Assembly (NCBI GenBank): GCA_034687125.1
Contig: JAQGBZ010000484.1
Span: forward strand, 1 to 41,755
DNA: 41,755 nucleotides
Source of the DNA: Neelides folsomi
Lineage: Eukaryota; Arthropoda; Collembola; Neelipleona; Neelidae
Direction: 5' to 3'
In this document: in pieces, positions 32,985 to 41,755 of the stretch
Position numbering within the stretch: position 1 is the first letter of the stretch
How the letters are laid out: every line of letters starts with the position of its first letter
Notes under the pieces: model-generated
Database searches by the model: none
Seen by the model: the letters and a program-made list of their open reading frames with translations, nothing else
What the model was told of the DNA's origin: nothing
Position numbers and translations under genes: made by a program

Positions 32985-35900
32985 CTAGCAAACGAAGCCG
33001 AATTAATAACATGTTATTTATAAAAGTATTTAATATGAACAGTAGAACCCATATCACATAAATATATAGAGTATATTACTTAACAATTTTAATAAAAGTA
33101 TATTTGAAAAACCTATGTGTGCAATTTCATGTTGGGCATTAACAAGATATTATTAGACTATTAATATTGATTTTAACTGGTTAACAATTATGTATTCATA
33201 GTGTACTAAGTAGTTACGTAAATGTGGGCATATTAAACTGGCTGTGTTTTATACATACAAATATGTATTAAATAACTAAATAGGTATTTATTTTACTTAT
33301 GCATACCAACATATGAATATTCAAATACTACCATATGTACAGATGTACAATTTATATCATATTTTATTGATAAAATCCTTTAGAATTTACAAATAGACTC
33401 AATAAATTTTCTTCATCACTTTCTCGCCTAATCATACAAGTGTGCAGATCATTACACGCTTGAGGGGATTATACTTATATTTATATAAGTACTAGGTATG
33501 TATAGTGAGAAGAGTAAGAACATAATAAATATATTTATAATTTTTAAAATATTTTAGTTAGTATAGCAATAAACCAAACTTTGAACTTGCACCATATGCC
33601 TATAGAGTAGTCTGAAATAGATTAGGTATTCAATTATAAAATTTAAATTTGACATATGTATGTTCATTTTCCTTATAAATACATATTATCCCCTGACTTA
33701 AATGTGAGGTAGGTACATTACATTACATAATTAGGTATTCTGAAAATGGGATATTTGCAGGTGTATTGGTAATTTAATTAAAATATGATTCATTACTACG
33801 AAGTTATATTTTTTTACTTTTTTAAATTAAAATTTAGTGACAACAAATTGCCATTGTAGGTACGATTATTGACATTGCGATCACCAGTGATATATGGAAT
33901 AAATGTATTTAAAAACATGATTGTGTTTGAGGTATAATTCGTATAATATAATAAGTCTCTAATTGAATTCATCAAATTGTTATTCAATGCATTCTGTATT
34001 CTGTGTGAGTGTACAGAATTAGCAGTTTTTTGTTTGTTATAATTTTCCTCTTTCCATTTGTTAACAAAGGCTCATGATACAAAATTGTTATATACTATAA
34101 TACCTAATTCCAAAAGCTAATTTTCAGTTAATATATTAATAATTATCATACTGGATAATAGTGGTTTTAAGACGCGATAGTTATTATCATATTAACAAAA
34201 ATTACTTGTTATATATTCATTAAGCAAGTTCGATTCTAGATTGGCTGTATGAAAAATGTGTCTTTTCTCTTTCACAACGAAGCCAATTTTCAAATTGACA
34301 AACGGTTTAAATTTGGTGTTTGAAAGCTATTGTGGGCCATTGGGTGAATGAGTAAAACTGATTTAAAGAATTCAAACATCCTGCATTATAAATATTATTC
34401 CTACCTGTCTTCGACTGACTTCTCGGAGCATTCGAATATATTTAGCACATTTGAGACCATTTAAATACCAGAATGGAAAGGATTTTATATTCATTAGTTT
34501 TTAAATCGCAGTTAAGTGGTTAAATGCAAATTTCCCAGCAATTCAATTCGTACTAAATAAGTAAATAATACATAAGAATCATTTCCATTCAAGGTGGAAG
34601 GTGAATAAACTCCTATTCACTAAAATATTATATCATCAAAGGCTTTGACATTCAAGAGCTACAATATACATACTTAGCTTGTACATACTACACTAGAAAT
34701 AAGAATTACAATTACTTTATGTTAATCAAACTAAAGGTAATAAGTATGCACAAACATGAGAATAGTCACGATAAATTCCTACATTAAATTACTTACAAAG
34801 AAAATTAATTACAATAAAATGCTTTCTATTATTATAGTACGGATAAAGAACAATTTCCGTAATTTCATGAATTGATTAACATCGGATTTGATGTTTATCT
34901 ACACTTATTTGGATATTTTTGAAAAATTTGAGTAAAAGGTCTATAACTACATGTAGTATATATAATACATGGAGGATTGAGCGAAATTTTCAGAAAATGT
35001 TCCATATTAATAATATTTAGGAGCTGCTTAATATTTAACAGGGGAGATTCAACATGAGCTAAAATTCCAAATAAATGAGATATCAAACGTTTGTGCAGTC
35101 TGTGAAATGCATTTGACCGATAAAGTTATCATAATCAAACTATTTCAAACATCACCATTGAATTGATGCAAATATTATTTATCAATAAAAGTAAAGATGA
35201 AAATGTTAATGGTTTTTGTCAGACTGATTGGTCCCTATGTACAATCAACGTATCTACTTACATCCTTAAATATGCAAACTGCAAGGGTTAATAGGAAACC
35301 ACACTTTGTCAACTTATAATATTATAACTGATTAGAAAATAATCTGTTTATTTTTCACTAGATGTACAAGATTGAATGGAGAGTTGAGAGAGGGTTGGGG
35401 AGCAAATTGGAGATTTACCTGTGGGAGAGGAGAGCCGTGAATGGCAGGAGAGACGGTTGAGGAATGAAGCTGGAGGAACTAGTTACTCTTTCCCTACCGG
35501 AGGCAAACCGAGAATTGAGCGTGAAAAAGATTAGGTGGGGAATAAGAGAAGAAGATAATCTGGTGGAAGAGAGGAGGCTAATCTTCTATTTGAGGAGTTA
35601 GGAAGAACGGGGAGATGAAATTAAGACTCCATGAGATGTGTATATGGATGTGTAATGTATGTACATATGTGTGGACTTGCTCCGCATCTTCAAAGTCCTC
35701 TCTGAAACCTCCATTTGACTCTTCCTTGATTCACTGAGAGTCTGCAAAACATTGACTGGAATCGACTCATATACATAGTCACACACTCCCTCGCACACGT
35801 GAGTTGGTGACTTTTATAACTACATATATTGTATAGTTAAATGGAAGTGTATGTGTAGGAATGCATTTCAACACTAAATTTGCTTCAGTGAGATGGTGAG

Positions 35901-38900
35901 CCCTTTTCATGTCTCTCTGGTTGGCGGAGGTTCAGAGACCTCAAGCCTTTTTCCTCGTGTGGGTACATCCGTGCTCCCCCAATTCCAACCTCCAACTTCC
36001 TATCACTACACATATATATTTATATACCTAACTTCTCCCAAATTATTCTTCGGGTATTTAAATCGCGGTCACGTCACATCAGCCTCGCTGCACCTCCAAC
36101 AAATGAAGGGCGAGACTTTGAGCCCCGTCGCCCCCGATACTTTTTATCCACCGTATCTCCGCAAAATTGAAAAGAGAACCATTGTAGGCCTCATATCCAG
36201 AAGCATCTCTCCCAATGTTGGATTTTAAACCTATCTGCCCTCTCCATGACTGGTTTCTAGATCAAGACGACTCTGAGCATAAAAGCGAAGAAAGAGAAAA
36301 ACCCACGAGTCTCATAAGCAAACCTTCCAGGCGACTTTATAACGCTCCCCTGAGATTTAAACGTATAAGTTTTTGAATGCAAATGAGTTCGTAGTGTATT
36401 TGAATAATTGATCAATAATCAAAAACTAGGGACCTACATTCCTACATACTACTTACATTACATACTATTTACTATAGAGTATAAATAATATTGTAGTGTA
36501 AATGCACTATTTTGTACCCCCAAGCTCCTAATGTGCATATTTATCTCTCTTTCTCTATGATGTTCATTTTAGCTTTGCTGAACGTGAAAATGGGTTCTCT
36601 AAAAAATGGTCGCTCCTCCTTCAGTCCACGGCTCACCGTATAAGCAGATTCCTTCTGACCTTGAGAGGGTGCAAAAGGGTGGTCCACTCAAACGGAAACT
36701 TCTCTAACATTATTCCGAAATTTTCAACTTTTGAAACCTTGCCAATTTTTTTTCTCGTCTCCAAAAGCCTCAACTTTCAATTAGCTCCTGTCCCGACCCT
36801 TAATAGAAATCATAAACCCTGGGAAGAATTGGATTAAAAGGGAGAACGGAAAATTGACCCCAATGAAACCAAGAATGCCCATCAAGTTCGATGGAAAAAA
36901 TTGAACTATGAGATCAGAATATATGGACTTCGCAGTCCAAGTGCAATGAACTAACACACTGAGTAGAAGTTTATGTATGTGTCGCTTAGCTAATCGTCAT
37001 CCCCCTCCAAGATTGAAGGACAACCAACTCTGTCAGTTGTACACATACAAATATCCAGAAACTCACATGGAGATATTTATTCTTTTGACATGTACGGCGT
37101 ACTAACTGGCTAAATAAATATAAAGCTGACAAGCGTTGTTAATATCAATATTAAATTCCATACCTATGTTGTGTTTGCCAGCTATAACCAACGTGTTTAT
37201 TTAGACGCAATTTCTGGATTAAACTTTTCAAGATCTCATCCGATCATTCAACTGATGTTTTGGTTAAATACAAGTGGAATATGTATGGCTAAAGTAACCG
37301 ACCATATGATGTTACGAAGTTATGATATACTTTGACATTTCCAGTAAATATGTAATAGGTATGTAGAAGTTGTGCTCTTTAAGCATTATAGAGTATTATT
37401 TATGTTAATTACATATGTGTACTTATGGCACTGTCTATGCTCCGACTCACTTGATAAGTTCTTTGTCGGATTAATTGAATTTTTCTCCTTTGCTCTTCAG
37501 CTTGAAACATTTATCGAATGATCGCAGACATGACTTATGAATCTTTCACTTACATTTCTTGTATAACTTTAAATCTGATTTGTTTAACAATTATAATGAA
37601 ACATTTTATTCGGTAACTTTGAAGCTCAAAGACTCCTTGCAAATTTAATTCTTCATGCATAAAACATAAAGAGTGTTCTTTTCGTTACAAAGTGTAAGTT
37701 AATTCATTTTGTCAGCAGTTGTAACTTATTATTTGTTTAAATGTCAATTTATATTTGCTGAGGCTTAGTAATTCTCCCTTAATTGTTGTGAGATTGCTCA
37801 TAAGCATATTTTATGTAAATGCCTGTAAAATGTTTCTATGATTAAAGCTCAGCTGGTTAAAGTAAAGTTATATGTAAACACAATTTTTATGTATTGGGAT
37901 ATTGCACCTTTATGCCTTTGATTATAAATAAGTATTTGTTACTTATTATTACTTACATTTATCTAAACTCCTCAATCCTTAAAGAACAATAAACGCAATT
38001 TGAGTTTGCATTTTACTTAAAAATAAGGTATATATAATTACTTACTATATAGAAATACATATATAAAATGCTTCTTTAGAAATTAATGCTTATGCTTAAC
38101 TGATAAATAAATATGCCATTGTGAGATGTGTACAAAGGAGTGTTTCTTCTTATGAATTTTTCCAGATTACATTCAAACACAAACATCCCCGAAAGAATGT
38201 TCGTTGTGAAGCTCACAATGATAAATATGGGAATATTTTCTCACAGTGCATGATAAACTAGTGATAAGTAACTTGTTTACAGACGTACGGATCAATTCAA
38301 CATGGAAATGGAAAGATTTTGGCAACCTCTAGAAAAGTTCAGCCCGAGTTTTCTACTTGATTGAAATTAAGATGAGCTTCATAAACTGGTAACATGTAGA
38401 TAAAATAGAAGACCGAAACATATGCAGCCACATATGCGAAAATGTGAAAAGAATAGGATCTCCGCATGTTTCTATCGTTGAATTGAAGGGGAAAGAGGTG
38501 GTGGTTGATGATCAACAGCACAACTTGGGTCCCTAACTCTTTTAATACAAAATTCTCCCTCATCTGTCGCCAAACAACCGATGTTTGTCAAACAAAAAGC
38601 GGTACAATTTAAAGCTCAGTTTGGCCCAAGCTAATTAATTCATGAAGAGAAATTAAAAGTGAGTTTAAGGCTTTTGGATCCCTCAAAGTGCCAAGTTTAA
38701 TGATGCATTAAACTCGTGGAGGCTCCACGTAGCACATAAGTAATGTATTGGATGGACCGAGTGGGTTTACCCTCGAGGGAGAAAATGTCTGCGAGGAATG
38801 CCCTTTCTTAATGACCTAACCAAGGCTAACATGTTTGGAGTTTCGGCGATCTCGTGTAATAAAGAAGAAGCTCCAGCAACCCATCCCCTCCATCTCGCCC

Positions 38901-41755
38901 CATCTCCACTCGACGAACCCACCGAGATGAGATGCTTTGCTTTCTCCACAACCACCCTTACGCAACTCAGATTAAAATCACACGCATATTCGATTTCGCT
39001 AATCGTTCAAAAATACCAATGTTGGTCCGAGTTAAAAGTCGAGAGAAAATTCTCTTGGCAATTTGTCAATAAAAGCAAAAAAAGATTTTTCGCTCCAAAT
39101 TCCCTCCTTCAGGCTTTGTTGAACATCCGAAAGTCAATAAATAATTTATTGCCAATTGTAGCAATAGAATTCCAATGCACATTACATATCGCAAGATCAA
39201 TATACCTAGTTAACACTGTAGGATTCTACGATAGAACGTAAATAAGTTATCTAGGTATACATAAAACCTACTCCGGTATTCTTGTCCTTCATATGATCTA
39301 CATGCATACCCAATTTTATTATGTATACTGTGTTAGGTGGTAGCTCAATTTAAGTCGAAAAAAGTAAAAAGGAATCTTTTTCTATCGATTCACTTCACTC
39401 GCTTTTGGTTGACAAGAAGATAAAAGGGTTTTAACAAGACATCGAGTACTGAGACAATATTCCTTGACTTTGAGTTTGAGTGATCTTGAGTGAGTTTAGA
39501 AAAAAACCAATACTGTGTCTAAATGGGTAAATAAAACTAACTTTCTAACTTTCTTTATTTACAACCTAATATGACATATTTGTGATCTTACATATGTAAT
39601 ATGTACGGATAGGTATATGATTTTTAAATGATTAAACTACTATACATATGTAAAGAATGAAAGAAGCACAATAATACTTTTAGAAGAAAACATGTATTAA
39701 ATCTTCTTTTATGCATAGCTATTGGTATTTATATTAAGTATTACTAGCACAGATAAATATTTGTTCAAATTTTTTTAGTTATTTATGTATGGTACCTATA
39801 TGCATATCTTAGGTATGTTGTACTATGCATTAGTAACTAGGTATTCAAATAGGTATGAATGTATCATGATAGAGTATATTGTGTATAACATTTAATATCA
39901 AATATGTAGAGTATGTATAACATAGTACATACTATATTTTATGTATTTATTTATGAATTGTGTTATGGCATATAATATATTGAATAGTTGGATTATGAAC
40001 TTAAATATTATTTGTACTTTCTTGTTTCATTTATTATTTAATGTTTTTATAAATTCTTATTAAATAAAGTATAGTTTTTATTCTTCCTCTTTTTATCAAT
40101 AACTTTTTTATTTCGACTTGTAAATTTTTTTAAGAAAAATGATTTTAAGGGGTGATTCTTTTTGTTCCAATTTGGCATGATCTCTTTGAAATCAATATTC
40201 AAATGTTAAAGAGATCAGATCAATATCATCATCATCGGATAATACCTTGTTACTACTGTACAAATAGTGTGCATATACTCTCCATGTATGTCTTTAGAGG
40301 ACATATTGACTTGGTTTTTGATCAATGAGGAGAGGTTTTTTATTAGATTGGAAGTTTATTTGGGTGTAAGTTGCATATGGAACAAGTTGAATATGCATTA
40401 TTTAGTAAACGAGGGCAACAGGTCTTCAATTCTCACAAATGGCCACATTAATCCCAATTGAACCTCTGTACTTATTTGTGAAGGGTGGGGATTGTAAATT
40501 GAGAGTCCTCTTCCTGAGAAAGCCCCTCGATCAAAGCCGGAATAAAAGGAGGCCAGTTTGACACTTCTCCCTTTCTCCAATAAGCCCTTCTCTCTCAACG
40601 GCCGAATAATGGAGAGAGTGATAGGCTTTCAAGGGAGCTCAATTCAGCTTATTGTGGTGAGCGCTTGTTAATCTCTTTCTCTCTTCAAATAGGGGCAGAA
40701 CAAGAATTGACTGGGGAGGTAATTGGATTACATGGAACATTTAGATACGGATAGATAAGATTAGGATAATCAAATTATTCCTCGAGCTTCACCTCTAATC
40801 TCCCAACCACTCTTCATCTTCGAGATGAAAAAATAAAGTTAATTGTGGGAGTATTTATTCTACGACCTCCGAGAACAAATATTTTACTATTCTTTATCTA
40901 ATCTGAGCTCCCTAAATTATATTCTGTTTGGAGTAAAGTAATGGAAGCAAGTTCGTAAACAAACTAACCATTACCTTGTTCAATATTTGCCGAGGAAGAG
41001 AAAAATAAGCTCTGAGTGGGGAGTCATTAATAATTAATTTATTTACTTTTCAACTTGCCTTGTTGGTCGTTTAAACTTGGTCATCACTACATGCCTTATT
41101 CAACACTTAGATCTTATACCCATAAATAATAGTTATATATTTACTTAAATATTATGACTTAATGTTAGTTATATTTTGCTGAGTCTGTTTAAGAATTTGC
41201 TGTTTCAATACTTAATAATTTATTTCATTAGTTGATCGCCGAATGAATACAAGAAAACGAACATTATCAGCTCCTTATCAGGATTGAATGGCGTGCAGAA
41301 ACCAGAAATAATTAGAATTTCGAGTCGAGTCCAAAATTCCAAAGAATGGACCATTCGGCTTCAAGTGGAATTGATCGTGAGTAAATAAACGATGTGAAAC
41401 AATCTTTAATTACAACGGAGCCAGTCGCTTTGATACCCTTAATGTAGTAATCTCAAGATATTCATAAGCCTACTAAACTACAAGTAGTAGTGTAGCAGTA
41501 GGTCTGGTAAGTTTAAGTGTACAAGATAAATATTATGATATTATCTGTAGTATGTTATGCATTATTGTATGTACTAATAGGGCCAATCCACGCAGATATT
41601 GCGGGATCGGGATATTGAAAAACCCTTGAGGTTTTCTTAATACGCCCCAAAATCCTATAATTGTAACAAGTGGTATATTAGTATCAAATATACTCTAACT
41701 ACAAAGTTGTACATAATGCATATTTTAAAGTGACTTGGATCGTTGAACGTTTTTA
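32985..41755. other. 8.8 kb AT-rich stretch without a supported gene
   Basis: I find no open frame with recognisable domains on either strand. Less AT-rich islands lie at about 35390-36230, 38680-38960 and 40490-40640. The minus strand near 35420 has CTCTCCCACAG/GTAAAT, usable as the donor of a non-coding first exon for the MESK2-like gene, and near 34412 a short frame MLREVSRRQ ends at GTAGGA. Both are only candidates for the missing 5' end. ATACATATGTA-type words are frequent, as elsewhere. Confidence 0.6.

Noticed and set aside
35893..36228. 111-residue plus-strand open frame
   Set aside because: Ser/Pro/Tyr-rich without motif; it lies in a locally less AT-rich island where chance frames are longer.
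38798..39241. 147-residue plus-strand open frame
   Set aside because: No domain, no signal, biased composition in the second half, no splice or start context. Treated as chance.
1..41755. Prokaryotic systems, CRISPR arrays, phage or defence islands
   Set aside because: The window is spliced animal DNA; no direct-repeat/spacer array, operon or phage gene is present.

Overview
The window is animal genomic DNA. It holds spliced genes with GT-AG introns, AT-rich intergenic and intronic sequence, and MITE-type DNA transposons. Protein content points to an arthropod. The AT-rich, TACATATGTA-rich background and many introns of 47-120 bp would suit a small crustacean such as a copepod (sea-louse type), but that placement is inference only. 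Both recognised genes lie on the minus strand.

Region 1 (about 1-20994) is nearly the whole coding sequence of the giant atypical cadherin Fat (ft / FAT4 class). I could place 15 coding exons with consistent phases: 20994-19491, 18522-14852, 12947-12639, 12587-12354, 10311-10110, 10052-9871, 9823-9566, 9510-9355, 9284-8789, 8235-8055, 7951-3510, 3360-2592, 2490-1971, 1849-1582 and 1502-115. They add up to 14,580 nt, or 4,860 codons. The protein has a signal peptide, 34 cadherin repeats by my count of repeat ends, a ~190-residue linker, EGF1-4, LamG1, EGF5, LamG2, one transmembrane helix, and at least 386 residues of a cytoplasmic tail with the Fat/FAT4-type blocks. The last exon(s) run off the left edge.

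Region 2 (about 20995-24174) is the Fat 5' flank (C-rich on the plus strand, with a CA microsatellite) followed by AT-rich intergenic DNA.

Region 3 (about 24175-32984) is an NDRG-family gene closest to insect MESK2, a catalytically dead alpha/beta-hydrolase. Its exons are 32984-32797, 31049-30999, 29793-29730, 29651-29534, 29386-29176, 29116-29039, a predicted 12-nt micro-exon 26721-26710, 25444-25326, 24680-24509 and 24402-24175. The 5' end of the gene was not found. Two hAT-type non-autonomous elements with perfect 8-bp target duplications sit in its introns (24707-25224 and 31253-31736). An unidentified short plus-strand ORF lies in another intron.

Region 4 (about 32985-41755) is mostly AT-rich DNA in which I find no supportable gene. 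It may hold upstream exons or promoter of the MESK2-like gene.

The two genes are not an operon and have no evident functional link. Fat acts in Hippo signalling and planar polarity at the cell surface; NDRG proteins are cytoplasmic and heavily phosphorylated. I did not find a clearly new system. The points most worth checking are a 57-bp in-frame, stop-free intron in Fat, the 12-nt micro-exon, the RRxS-rich N-terminal exon of the MESK2-like gene, and the two hAT families.
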